Below, one piece after another: positions 1 through 9,391 of a stretch of DNA of 64,000 nt; positions within the stretch are counted from its first letter, which is position 1; each line of letters opens with the position of its first letter. The position numbers and the translations under genes were made by a program. Source of the stretch: Picochlorum sp. 'celeri'. Its lineage: Eukaryota; Chlorophyta; Trebouxiophyceae. Where the stretch lies: assembly GCA_010909725.1 (NCBI GenBank), contig JAACMV010000007.1, forward strand, positions 558,001-622,000, in the 5' to 3' direction. Below the pieces are notes generated by a model that had not been told where the DNA came from, ran no database searches, and worked only from the letters and a program-made list of their open reading frames with translations.

Positions 1-488
1 TATAGTTTTCTGTAATTGCGTAGGGACTAGGGACATGGCATTGCCTTCAATATCGGTGCACACTCGAACTTCTACAGACCTGGCTACAGTTCTCTGTTGG
101 TCAACACATCTGCCACGTATTTAAAGCACCTCTTCCGTCGGCAACGACCAACATATGTCCACAAACTGCCCTGTCTCATGTTCAAGTCCACAAGCAAACA
201 CCCCGTACGTTTGGAACCATCTGTCTATGTCCAAATATTTGAAGTATTCGCATCAAACCATGCGTTCAAACACATGGGCTGCACCATCCCATCTCGCATG
301 AGGCTGGTCGGTCCAGAGACGCCCCCGAACGAATCCTCGAATCTATGTACGAAATTTGAAATCAAGACACTGATCCCGATGAAAGGCAGGTAATCAAAGA
401 CAGCATCGCGGGAATGTTTAAATATCCTAATTAAGCATTGCTACAGTGTCGAATTGTCCAATTCAATCATTGAATCATCCACACATCC
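1..488. other. Left-edge region without a supported gene
   Basis: I see no convincing coding region here. The longest open frame (97-393, +) starts with TTG, has no recognisable motif and no splice-compatible continuation. The stretch just before 489 is AT-rich and probably holds the ERCC1 promoter and leader. Confidence 0.4.
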
Positions 489-1243
489 ATGCACGTCGAG
501 GATTGTCGCTGTGATTTCAATATGAATTATCAACAGAATAATGTGGGCCAGACACTGTATCAGCTCGGGAATGCGATTGTTGTGAGCCCAAGACAAAAGG
601 GGAATCCAGTGCTGAAATTCATTCGAAATGTTCATTGGCAATATGGAGATATACTTCCTGATTACATGCTTGGGCAGTCTATTGTTGGTCTGTTTCTGAG
701 TCTTCGATACCACCTGTTGAAGCCAGAGTATATTCATGGGAGAATGAAGGCACTGAGGGCAAGTGGGTATCGAAATAGGGTGTTGATTGTTCAGGTGGAT
801 ACGGAGGATGCGACGGTGCCGCTTGCTCAGGTGACAAAGGCTGCGATTAGTAATGAGTTTACCTTGTTCTGTGGATTCAATGCGGCTGAATGTGCGAGGT
901 ATATAGAGACGTTGAAGAGTTATGAGAAGAAGCCTGCAGAGAGTATTCAAAAGGACTTGGGGTCTGATTATGCGAGTCGGGCGTCGTCGGTGCTGACGAG
1001 TGTGCGTGGGGTGAATAAAACGGATGCAAAGACGTTGGGGGATGAGTTTGAATCGCTTGCTGGGATATTCAGTGCATCATTGGAGGAGGTGCAGGGGTGT
1101 GCTGGAATAGGGCCCACAAAAGCACGGCGTTTGCACGAAGCGTACGGTACTCTTGGTGTTGCTTGTTGTTGTTGTTGTTGTTATATATCCATTGATTGAT
1201 ATGCGATGCGTGCAGGTGTCATGCTCCGTTTTACAAATCCTGA
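489..1243 (+). CDS. ERCC1: DNA excision repair protein ERCC1 (Rad10)
   Basis: This is the non-catalytic partner of the XPF nuclease, which cuts 5' of lesions in nucleotide excision repair. Two exons, 489-1141 and 1216-1243, give 226 aa. The central domain carries the family signature NAIVVSPRQKGNPVLKFIRN (residues ~29-48), then LGQS and FLSLRYH, and the C-terminus has the tandem helix-hairpin-helix region (VRGVNKTDA, GIGPTKARRL). The exon join (phase 2, donor GTACGG, acceptor GTGCAG) restores the expected short end HEACHAPFYKS. The ATG follows an in-frame stop, so the protein is short at the N-terminus compared with vertebrate ERCC1. The 74-bp intron contains a GTT-repeat tract. The stop overlaps the 3' end of the convergent gene at 1231. 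The family call is firm; the last exon is inferred. Confidence 0.9.
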
Positions 1244-2112
1244 GATGTATTCTTTGCCATGATTGATAAGAATGTCTCCACGGATGATACAAGACCATGC
1301 TCTATTGGATCTGGAAGTACTTTGGAGAGAAATTCAGCCTCTGAGAATTGTTTAGCTAGGCGTCGGGATTCTTCGGTCGCCGCATCGTAGCATTCCTTCC
1401 TCAGCCGAGCTTCCTCCTGTCGGATGAATGACCTGGCTCTCATGCGAAGATGGACATCGTCAATCACGCTCACATCTCCTGGGTTGTCATACAAGGCATC
1501 AATGGCAGAAAATGAAATAGGAATATCATGTTCCGCACAGTACGCTTCAAACTGCGTCACCCCATTGGACTGTGCAATCTGCCGTAGATTCTGATCCCAT
1601 TCTTGTACCATGATTCGTTCTCTCAATTGTTCTACTGCCTGCAGGTATCCTTTCGTCATAACTACTGTAAATGAAGCTCTATATGTATCCCAAACTTTCT
1701 CCGCCTCTCGATGCATACGCTTGGGAGACGTCGTAACATGGTGAGGGTGCCCTGGCATGTCCAAAATGTCCACATCATACTTAAACCGAACATCTGCCTC
1801 CTTTTGATGACGCTTCTCTTGAACTTGATGGTCAATATCTTTCTGACGTATACTCCATACTATGTTATCCAACGCATCCACTCGCGCCTCCAACGTCCTC
1901 ATAACATGTCCAAAATTCTCTTCCATGTGCTCAAGCTGCTCTCCCACCCTTTCGATAGCACTGGGTTCATCTCGAAAACTATGACATATCAAGTGTTGAG
2001 ATGTTCTTGTATTGATCGGTTCTATTTGCAAACCCAGCACAACGTGTCGTCTTTCGACGACATTGGTGTTTTTCTGAACACCAATGTGATTTCCGATGGA
2101 CAATGCAGCCAT
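1231..2112 (-). CDS. Hypothetical coiled-coil protein
   Basis: A single-exon 293-aa frame that starts with ATG and ends in TAA at 1231-1233. I do not recognise the family. The protein is hydrophilic and rich in Glu, Arg and Gln. Residues ~50-110 and ~205-260 look helical or coiled-coil (for example RSFIRQEEARLRKECYDAATEE). There is no signal peptide, membrane segment or zinc motif. It runs tail to tail with ERCC1 and the two coding regions overlap by 13 bp. Its length and sustained codon-like composition make it more likely a gene than a chance frame. Confidence 0.6.
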   Translation of the reverse strand: MAALSIGNHIGVQKNTNVVERRHVVLGLQIEPINTRTSQHLICHSFRDEPSAIERVGEQLEHMEENFGHVMRTLEARVDALDNIVWSIRQKDIDHQVQEKRHQKEADVRFKYDVDILDMPGHPHHVTTSPKRMHREAEKVWDTYRASFTVVMTKGYLQAVEQLRERIMVQEWDQNLRQIAQSNGVTQFEAYCAEHDIPISFSAIDALYDNPGDVSVIDDVHLRMRARSFIRQEEARLRKECYDAATEESRRLAKQFSEAEFLSKVLPDPIEHGLVSSVETFLSIMAKNTSQDL

Positions 2113-2546
2113 GTGTTTACGCCTTTTTATGCCACTATAGATGGAATTTCATAAAACCTCAAAGTTTCTATTGTGTGGATTTGATTGGGTCGCAGTATCA
2201 ACTATATATACCCCATGGCAATAATACCATTAAAAAACCCATCTGCCACACTAGTAGTGCCACAGCAGTACTACTGCAAGGATGATTTTAATTGTGTTCC
2301 TTCTTTTTTTTCTTGATCATGTATCACCAATACAAGGCGTCTGGCCTCATGAGAGTATTCATTGGCTTGTTGTCGATGCTTGCAAGCCTGTCTCCAAACC
2401 ATACTGCAATGTTGTGATGGGAGTACGTACTCCCATCCGGCGGATGGCCATTGGCCAATCGGATCTTGGGCATCTCAATCAGTGGTACTCAAATGATGCT
2501 CTCTCTGTAACAATTATTTCCAAATAGTAACAATTGCAGTATCATC
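2113..2546. other. Intergenic region with clustered palindromes
   Basis: This is the divergent promoter region between the coiled-coil gene (-) and a cyclophilin (+). It contains small palindromes at 2249-2259 and 2265-2277 and three overlapping ones at 2416-2457, listed separately. No open frame of note is present. Confidence 0.6.
2416..2457. repeat. Three overlapping perfect palindromes
   Basis: Positions 2416-2437 form a perfect 22-bp palindrome (half GATGGGAGTAC followed by its exact reverse complement). Positions 2433-2447 are CCATCCG-G-CGGATGG, with 7-bp arms. Positions 2445-2457 are TGGCCA-T-TGGCCA, with 6-bp arms. Each shares bases with the next, so only one hairpin of each overlapping pair can form at a time. 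Confidence 0.9.
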
Positions 2547-3350
2547 ATGGGTGCATCGCAGAGTAAACCAGAGGATATCGTGGCCATTGCCAAAACTCCA
2601 CTCCCAAGCTACAACCCACCACTTGGCAGCCCATCGCCATCCAATCCCCTGGTCTATTTTGATATGAAGTTGGGAAGATATGGGGAAGGAACTCCCTTGG
2701 GACGCATTGTGATGGAAATCAAGACGGATGTCACACCCAAAACAGGAGAAAACTTTGTCATCTTGAGCCAATCTCCAGCTGGTGAGGGGTACAAAAACTC
2801 TCGTTTCCATCGAATTATTCCTTCTTTCATGTGTCAAGGAGGAGATTTTACCAATGATAATGGAACCGGTGGGCGTAGCATTTATGGAAACAGATTCCCT
2901 GATGAAAACTTCCAGCTTGGGCATAATGGACCAGGTATTTTATCCATGGCAAATGCTGGGCCGAATACGAATGGATCGCAATTTTTCATCTGTACGGCAG
3001 CAACACCATTTTTAGATGGAAAGCATTGCGTGTTTGGGCAGGTGGTGGAAGGGTTTTCTGTTGTCAAAGCCATGGAAGCCTGTGGTTCTAGATCCGGTGA
3101 TACAGCCTTTGATGTCATGATTGCCGACTGTGGGGTGCTTGAAGGCGAGGCAGCGTCTCCATCCAAGGGATCGACGACATCGCCTCAGGCGATCGCATCA
3201 TTCTCATCAACTAAGAGGCCATGGGCCATGTCTCCTTGCATTCCAAGGAAACCACTTGTGAGGATGGTGAATCAGCCTCGTCCAGGACGTCTTCATTCAT
3301 CTACAAGACCAGTCCAGATGCCATTCAAGGCAGTATCATATTTACATTAA
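2547..3350 (+). CDS. Cyclophilin-type peptidyl-prolyl isomerase, likely N-myristoylated
   Basis: A 267-aa protein with a cyclophilin domain at residues ~35-200. The catalytic region is conserved ([16 protein letters not shown], then [18 protein letters not shown]). The residue matching Trp121 of human CypA, the main cyclosporin contact, is Phe here ([13 protein letters not shown]), so cyclosporin binding is probably weak. The N-terminus MGASQS fits the N-myristoylation pattern M-G-x-x-x-S, suggesting membrane attachment. A basic, Ser/Pro-rich tail of ~65 residues follows the domain. Isomerase activity is expected from Arg, Phe and Gln in the FHR/QGGDF block. Single exon, ATG start. Confidence 0.88.
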   Translation: MGASQSKPEDIVAIAKTPLPSYNPPLGSPSPSNPLVYFDMKLGRYGEGTPLGRIVMEIKTDVTPKTGENFVILSQSPAGEGYKNSRFHRIIPSFMCQGGDFTNDNGTGGRSIYGNRFPDENFQLGHNGPGILSMANAGPNTNGSQFFICTAATPFLDGKHCVFGQVVEGFSVVKAMEACGSRSGDTAFDVMIADCGVLEGEAASPSKGSTTSPQAIASFSSTKRPWAMSPCIPRKPLVRMVNQPRPGRLHSSTRPVQMPFKAVSYLH

Positions 3351-3391
3351 ATAATTGTATACACACATACGTCACATGAGTAGTAGTAGTA

Positions 3392-4021
3392 TTATCGGAT
3401 TCGAGACCTGGGTGCAGAGGGAGGAGGAAACGATCCATCAGGCATTCTCAGAAACCATTCTATCCCAGGAACTTTTATCAACACATCTTGCAGTGCATCA
3501 AAGATGTATGCCACCTCTGGAACCCAGAAGGATTCACACACCCACGCCACAGCCTGGTCAATGTATGGATAGTACAGATGGAGAAATGGCCGAACAAATT
3601 GTGATGTGAGCCGATAGGCACCTCCAAATCGAGGAAGCTGCAACCATAAAAGGAATGCTAGTTTAAGCGGTGAATAGTATGGCATCCATCGTACGATATC
3701 AATCTTTGACAAGATCTTCTCAGCAACATTCCACATCCCAAAGATTGCCCAGTAGAGCAGCCACCGAGATGCCTCATCCGTGTCCCCATGCACTCTCATG
3801 TATTCTATAGCTTTAAAAGATGCATATGCTGGATATAGGGTTCCCACCACCGCACTACAACGACACAAGGAGCAATCTGTGAGCATTCCCTCGGCCTCAC
3901 AAAAGTGGACATGTGTGTCCATGGCCAACAACCCAATACAAGTGGCAACATCTGCCCAAGAATGGACATATCCACGACGATGTATCAAATGCAGATGTGA
4001 CATAGCAAAGCATCGTACCAT
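3392..4021 (-). CDS. TB2/DP1/HVA22 (REEP) family membrane protein
   Basis: ER-shaping hairpin membrane protein of the REEP/HVA22 family. Family features are GTLYPAYASFKAIE, then EASRWLLYWAIFGMWNVAEK, then YYSPLKLAFLLWLQLPRFGGAYRLTSQFVRPFL. The reading starts at ATG 4021 and gives 209 aa, but the first ~52 residues do not resemble the family. A TGTAG acceptor just before 3854 would allow a short upstream exon ending ahead of the segment AVVGTLYPAY, as in REEP1-4. The true N-terminus is therefore unresolved. The family assignment rests on the 3392-3854 part. Confidence 0.8.
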   Translation of the reverse strand: MVRCFAMSHLHLIHRRGYVHSWADVATCIGLLAMDTHVHFCEAEGMLTDCSLCRCSAVVGTLYPAYASFKAIEYMRVHGDTDEASRWLLYWAIFGMWNVAEKILSKIDIVRWMPYYSPLKLAFLLWLQLPRFGGAYRLTSQFVRPFLHLYYPYIDQAVAWVCESFWVPEVAYIFDALQDVLIKVPGIEWFLRMPDGSFPPPSAPRSRIR

Positions 4022-4308
4022 GCGACTTCTCCCAACCTGTTGGAATACGGTTGCAGAAGAATCTGCAACCCAACCTGCGTTGGTGCACTCGTTATCATAC
4101 TCTATTCATTTACTATTATTATTCATTAGTATATATTCCAGAAGAGGAGATAGTGCGGATGATTTTCTATTATGCACTCGACAAAGGTGAAATGTTTAAA
4201 TGGGCGTCCTCGGAATTAATAATAATAAATACCTCAACTCATCATGAGTTGAACAATTTCTCATTTCCTCCATCTCTCTGTCTGATAGAAAACCTCAATG
4301 AATTCATC

Positions 4309-4878
4309 ATGATTCTAATGAAAGGAACCATTGGTCTGAGAATACGTAGCGAACATGGTATGGTTCGGCAAAACTCTGTACTCTTGAGTAAGAAACAGTC
4401 AGTGAGGCACAATCGACGGCATTCAGTTCGTCCCATCATCATCGCATCAGGAATGCATGTTCCTTCAGATTCTTTCAATGGATGGTCACCAGAGCGGATG
4501 GCCAGCAATTTGCTAGAGACGTTTCTTACTGTTGTAGCAGTCAAGATTGTCCTGGCTCAACTGCAAGGGTCTGGGAGAGGAGATCTGGCATCATATAATG
4601 CCCAAGGGTATCAGAACCTCGTAGATTTCATAGAAGAAAAGCCTTTGACGAGGGATAATGCGTCAACGTGGCTGAAAGAGCTCATGGAAAGGGATTTAAT
4701 GATTGCCATGAGAATTATTGAAGTGAGGTTAGCCTATGCAAAACATGATTTTGAATGGCATAATCTTCAATCGCTGTGTTTGGACACGTTAGAGAAGGAG
4801 AATGTGAATCTTTTACGACAGCATGCCATGGATCATGTTCAATTTGATCAACCCCAGGAAGACGTTGATGGCAAATGA
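4309..4878 (+). CDS. RbcX: RbcX-type Rubisco assembly chaperone, plastid
   Basis: RbcX dimers clamp the C-terminal tail of newly folded RbcL and assist assembly of the Rubisco L8 core. The conserved domain runs from about residue 45 to 175 and includes the family stretches LETFLTVVAVKIVLAQLQ, YNAQGYQNLVDFIEE and MIAMRIIEVRLAYAKHDFEWHN. A basic, Ser/Arg-rich leader of ~45 residues resembles a plastid transit peptide. I chose ATG 4309 (189 aa; 4318 is an alternative). The open frame continues upstream to 4051, but the extra residues are low-complexity and AT-rich and look like untranslated leader. Single exon. Confidence 0.85.
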   Translation: MILMKGTIGLRIRSEHGMVRQNSVLLSKKQSVRHNRRHSVRPIIIASGMHVPSDSFNGWSPERMASNLLETFLTVVAVKIVLAQLQGSGRGDLASYNAQGYQNLVDFIEEKPLTRDNASTWLKELMERDLMIAMRIIEVRLAYAKHDFEWHNLQSLCLDTLEKENVNLLRQHAMDHVQFDQPQEDVDGK

Positions 4879-5655
4879 GAGTGTTTCGGAACTGCACATG
4901 TGGTAGTAGTAGTAACCGTGGCGCCCAAAACGGATGGCCAGGCCGGGATGGAAGTTAGTGACCATCATGTGTATCCTCTGAAGGGGAGCATCAATCAATC
5001 TCGGTTGCTGTCGCGACCGATTCGGTCCCCTCAACCCTGATTGGTCATCGAATCTGTCACGGAAGCGCTGTCAAAATTTTCTACACTATTATTTCGATTC
5101 TATTGTAAAAATTGTACGTGGTTTGTGCTTGTTTATGTCTAACCTGCGGTGTAAAAGCCCCACGACGTGTCTTCCCGGTGCATGCTTTCTGCTCAAATAA
5201 CAACGCTTGTGTCACCACTGTATTTCCGATAGTCGACAGGGTTCTGCATCTGAAATATTTTTTGTTGTTTATTGACGCGGAAAGTATGGTGTCGGGGGAG
5301 GTGTGAGGTTCTGCGGCGCACCTGCACGTGGAGGCGATGCTGATCTCAGCCAGGCATTGCCCACAGATCTCGGGGGTCGGTGCCGCTCGAGAAGGATCTT
5401 CATCTCCATTGTCCTTTCTTCTAAAGTTTTAGTAAAATGTATCGTATTTTGCGACGAACTTGCGAGGATATCGGTGGAAATGAACGCCCCACGCACGTGT
5501 GACTGGGGGGTTTGAACATGTGTCATCGTATCTCGCCTGCGTGCTGATGTATTGACACGTTCTGATGTGTTGTGCAGCGATCCAGTGTTCTCCATATGAG
5601 CAGAAATAGGTGAACATATTGACTCCATCTCAAGATTTCGCATTCCAGGTTGGAC
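4879..5655. other. Long intergenic region upstream of GATA gene
   Basis: About 780 bp without a supported gene. Short open frames occur on both strands, the longest being 5269-5670 (-), but none has a motif or a splice-compatible partner. It probably holds the promoter and leader of the GATA gene. TAG/TAA-rich and poly-T patches are present but no strong hairpin was seen. Confidence 0.45.
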
Positions 5656-6864
5656 ATGGCTCATGTGCACCCGTCCATGAGGTCTGATCCATCAGCATTG
5701 AGAAGAAGTGTAGATTCAAGGTTGGTAGTGACGCGTGTAGTTGATGATAGTGAATTCCCATATCACAGTGGTGAAATTAATGGGGTGAAGTGTTGCACCA
5801 AGTGTGCAGCAACAAAAACCCCACAGTGGAGAGAGGGTCCCTATGGACCAAAGACACTGTGTAATGCATGTGGTGTGAAAAGAACGAGAAAGTTGAGAGC
5901 TGAACAAGACGGTGGGAAACGCAAACGATCGAATGGAGGGCAGGGCAATGCCAAGGTGAAGGTCGTGAGGGGTACCTCACAGGCAATGGAACACCCTGTT
6001 CTTCATCCAACAGAAGACTTTGCGAAAAGGCCATCTCATCAATTACAGGGTCAAAACTCAATAAATAGTGGGAAAATTGGCGCAGATGCGGTCAGGAGGC
6101 CGACACGGAAAGCTGCTGAGGAGGCAGCATTCCGAACTGCAAGATATGCCAAGACAGGAGAATGGGGAAACCTGAATTCCTCATCCCCCATGAAAAAGTC
6201 CATGTTCAAATTTGACGTTAATGGCAATCAGACAGGATCGTCTTCCTCAGATGTGATCTCTGGTCCATTCTCGGACGTTCCTGAAGAGACTGCCTGGATG
6301 CCACATGAAAAAGTGGCCGGGGGAGGTTCATCTCCATACACCCCAGATTGCGCCGTCAGAACGTCTGACGATTGCTTTGCTGCAATCAATCTAATGACAA
6401 TGTCTGCTAAAAATTCACTGGAGGATACATTCTTCTCACAGCCACGCCATGGGACCCCTGAATCTTCGCCGTTGAAGATGTATCCATCCAATGCAGATGT
6501 AGAAGCTGCACTGAATAAAGTCGCAGATCTCTGTGGCGGAGTCTTCTCAGACAGTAATATATCGATTCTGAGCCAATCAGTTCCACCATCGAAAGTGTCA
6601 GATCTGATCAAGCTGACAGATGAATTGTCAGATATGCAACATACCGTCAGTGAAGCAGAGACTGAGGTCTCTGCCCTTGCAGCCATGTTGGCAGTGAAGC
6701 AAGCAGCGTTACTCGAAAAGCAGTACCGTGCAAGTATGAGTACAGAGAAATTACGCCGCTTTGTATATGAATTGGAAACTCAATTTGGCCTGACATACAA
6801 GGTCTTGCCAAAGATTCGAGTAGCATGCATGTCTCCCACCTTGAAGAAAACCAATTCCATATAA
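5656..6864 (+). CDS. GATA-type zinc finger transcription factor
   Basis: A DNA-binding protein for GATA sites. The finger at residues ~49-75 is [13 protein letters not shown]...TLCNACG, spaced CX2CX18CX2C, as in plant GATA factors. It is followed by a basic tail with KRTRKLR and GKRKR, which could serve as a nuclear signal. The middle is Ser/Pro-rich and probably disordered. Residues ~310-375 ([19 protein letters not shown] onward) look like a coiled coil that could mediate dimerisation. The open frame reaches 5650 with TTG, but the first ATG is 5656, giving 402 aa. No CCT or other plant GATA companion domain is visible. Target genes are unknown. Confidence 0.85.
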   Translation: MAHVHPSMRSDPSALRRSVDSRLVVTRVVDDSEFPYHSGEINGVKCCTKCAATKTPQWREGPYGPKTLCNACGVKRTRKLRAEQDGGKRKRSNGGQGNAKVKVVRGTSQAMEHPVLHPTEDFAKRPSHQLQGQNSINSGKIGADAVRRPTRKAAEEAAFRTARYAKTGEWGNLNSSSPMKKSMFKFDVNGNQTGSSSSDVISGPFSDVPEETAWMPHEKVAGGGSSPYTPDCAVRTSDDCFAAINLMTMSAKNSLEDTFFSQPRHGTPESSPLKMYPSNADVEAALNKVADLCGGVFSDSNISILSQSVPPSKVSDLIKLTDELSDMQHTVSEAETEVSALAAMLAVKQAALLEKQYRASMSTEKLRRFVYELETQFGLTYKVLPKIRVACMSPTLKKTNSI

Positions 6865-7720
6865 AGACATGCAATACCATTGAGGAGAGAGTTTTGATCA
6901 TTCGTTTCACATTTCATACAATCACAGTAGGGCTTCACTGGTATTTGGTATCTCTCTGCCCAGGTGTTGTCTATGGTCAATCATGATGAAGAGACATCAT
7001 GCCGTTCCCACGGTGTGGAAGCGTTTGGGTCCATCCTGTGAGAGAGAAGAGAATTGATGATGTTGGTACCGTTTCCTTGGATATTTTTCCCATACACGAG
7101 TGCATGCCCAGCCTACGTGACGCAGGACTTGAAGAACATGGACAAGTTACTGTGATGATGGGCTCGTCCGCAGTCTGCAGTCGACAACAGAAGAAGAAGA
7201 CGAAGAAGAGAACACACACTGTACAGGTTTCACGTGTGTTCGTACTACCACTGTATTTTTTCCGCATTATTTCCATTCCATTTTTTTTTATTTGTAGTAT
7301 GCTCCGAAACCACTCTCCCAGTCAAACACAGTTCTTGACCGAGAGCACATGTCAATTCTGTGGTAGAGCTGGACGAATCTTCTTCGACACAGAACCGGAT
7401 AAGCCGTGGGTACCCGTCTCGTTTGCTCCCTTTTTAATTCATTATTTTACCGCAATTTCGTGCTCAAAGGTCAATTTTTGTTTTTAATTGACGAATTTGT
7501 AGTACATTATCCCAGTGTGGTGCTGAAACGGTTGTTTCCTACGAGCAAGGGCCGGAAACGTCTTCGTTGTCGAGAACAATAGAAGACTCGAATCCACTCT
7601 TGGTTTGATTATTTACGGATATTATTCCACGTTTTTGTACTTGCAAACGGTAGGGATTGATTGCAACGGTGAAAGGTTGTCGTAGAAGTAACGAGAAGAA
7701 TCTAGACCTTGGACGCGACA
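6865..7720. other. Intergenic region with one doubtful open frame
   Basis: About 855 bp between GATA and the RETICULATA-related gene. The only long forward frame (6999-7487, ATG start, 162 aa) contains a lysine patch, a hydrophobic stretch and a C-x2-C (CQFC) but matches no family I know. It may be a small gene, possibly spliced at TTTGTAG near 7297, or simply leader sequence. I do not call it as a gene. Confidence 0.4.
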
Positions 7721-9256
7721 ATGGCAAACACAGTGACAGCTTGCGTGAATACACGCACTACAGTGACAAGAAAGAATATGGTTGTTAATAATGGAGTATT
7801 ACGGGGCCGAGTGGTGATGCCTGTGAAGGGTCTTTGCGGTCGACGCGCGGCTCTTCCCATGCGAGTGTCTGCTGCCGCCTCTGGCTGCGATTTCGAGGGT
7901 GCTCTCGGGTCCTCATCTGGGGATTCGGCACAGAAAGAATTGCAGATTATGAATTTGTCCGTGCCAACGACCGGTATGGCCAAAGGGCTCGGTTCTTCTG
8001 GTGGTGCCACCTTGCAGAGGTCCAAGCTCAGCTTGAAGCAGAGTCAGCAGCAGAGTGCCCCGAAACTGGATGACGGAATGGGAGGAGGAGGCATTGGGAA
8101 GGGAATTTTCAATGGTGGAGGAGGTGATGGTGGCGATGATGGTGACGATGATGATTACTTTGGAGAGGACGATGGTGATGGTGATGGCGATGATGATGGC
8201 TTCTTCAGAAAGGTGTTCCAGGAGCTCTATGAAGCCAAAGCTATTGCAGCGGTTCTTCAGGAGTGGTACAGGACAATGGGTGATTTGCCACTGATTATTA
8301 GGCAGGCTGCAGAGATGGGAATGTTCTCTAGTGCTGCATTAGTGAGATTCATGTCCATGGATGTGAGGCCAAATGTGACAAGAATGGTCACTCGATCTCT
8401 TCCACCTGATGTGTCTAGAAATGTCGTTGGTCGCTTGATGGCGGATCCAGCCTTCATGCAAAAGCTTGCTTTGGAGCAGATGATTACGATTGGAGCATCC
8501 TTGGTATATGAAGCAAGGGTCAGAGGAGAGAAATTCTGGAATGAGATTGACCTGGTTGCGGTGAACACTCTCTCGTTGGCTGCTGCCAATGCTGCTGTTG
8601 TATATCTTGTAGCTCCAACACGTGCAGCCTCAGCTCCTGCAAGGTATGAATGGCAGAACATGCTTTCCAAATTGCCAAATAATGTATTCGAAGGAACAAC
8701 TCCGCTTAGATCGTACTCCAACAATTCTAGAATTGCATCATTCTTCGTCAAGGCAGCTCAGTTGAGTGGTGTGGGCCTTGTGGCGGGTGGATTACAAAGC
8801 TCATTGTCAAAGGCCGTTGTTGCTCTTCGCCAGAAATCAGACCCATCCTTTGTGCCCTCCATGAAGATTCCAGAAATTCAGCAGAGTGCCCTTGGCATGG
8901 CAGCAACATGTGGTGTATTTGCGAATGCTCGCTACCAAATCATAGCCGGATTCGATAGATATCTGTTTGAAAATGCTAATTATCTGTGGAGTTATCTGAC
9001 TCTGAGCGGACTTCTCAGAGCTGCTAGCACAGCCATTGGAGACCAGACCCGCCAGTTCATGTGTGGACTTCCAGCACCACCTTCAATGGCATCTGATGCA
9101 GAGAGAAGAATGGCACGTGCTAGACAGCAGGCATTAGCGCAACAGAGAATGATTGAATCCTATAGAAGAACAGGTAGCACAGGAATCAAGAAGAAAAAGT
9201 CAAAGAAGACTGCTGGGTTTGAGATGGGAGTCGGTCCAACTCCTGCTGCAGCCTAG
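7721..9256 (+). CDS. RETICULATA-related plastid protein (DUF3411)
   Basis: A member of the RETICULATA/RER family, chloroplast envelope proteins that influence mesophyll and plastid development in plants; their biochemical role is not settled. ATG 7721 gives 511 aa; the frame also opens 12 bases upstream at TTG. Residues 1-55 are Ser/Thr/Arg/Val-rich, like a transit peptide. A Gly/Asp-rich linker (repeats of GDD and GDG) follows at ~120-165. The DUF3411 domain spans ~170-450, with RMLADPAFMQKLALEQ-like matches to the family, hydrophobic helices (LVAVNTLSLAAANAAVVYLVA) and NARYQIIAGFDRYLFE near its end. The tail is basic (KKKKSKKT). Single exon. Confidence 0.85.
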   Translation: MANTVTACVNTRTTVTRKNMVVNNGVLRGRVVMPVKGLCGRRAALPMRVSAAASGCDFEGALGSSSGDSAQKELQIMNLSVPTTGMAKGLGSSGGATLQRSKLSLKQSQQQSAPKLDDGMGGGGIGKGIFNGGGGDGGDDGDDDDYFGEDDGDGDGDDDGFFRKVFQELYEAKAIAAVLQEWYRTMGDLPLIIRQAAEMGMFSSAALVRFMSMDVRPNVTRMVTRSLPPDVSRNVVGRLMADPAFMQKLALEQMITIGASLVYEARVRGEKFWNEIDLVAVNTLSLAAANAAVVYLVAPTRAASAPARYEWQNMLSKLPNNVFEGTTPLRSYSNNSRIASFFVKAAQLSGVGLVAGGLQSSLSKAVVALRQKSDPSFVPSMKIPEIQQSALGMAATCGVFANARYQIIAGFDRYLFENANYLWSYLTLSGLLRAASTAIGDQTRQFMCGLPAPPSMASDAERRMARARQQALAQQRMIESYRRTGSTGIKKKKSKKTAGFEMGVGPTPAAA

Positions 9257-9391
9257 ATTCCTGAAGAAATGTACCGTGGACGAGAAAATGATACAATGCC
9301 GCTCGAGTGGCACTTTCAATGACGACCGTCATCCATATATACACATAAATATTTTCTTTCTTGCTGTTACAATTTAATCTGACATTGTCAT

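Noticed and set aside
97..393. 98-codon forward frame near the left edge
   Set aside because: It starts with TTG, has no motif or composition bias, and no spliced partner was found.
441..950. 169-codon minus frame over ERCC1
   Set aside because: Antisense shadow of a clear ERCC1 coding exon; no family resemblance.
1142..1215. Cysteine-rich C-terminus of ERCC1 (poly-Cys run)
   Set aside because: It is read from a GTT/TTG repeat inside an intron; splicing gives the normal family ending.
5269..5670. 133-codon minus frame upstream of GATA
   Set aside because: Overlaps the GATA start on the other strand and has no recognisable features; likely chance.
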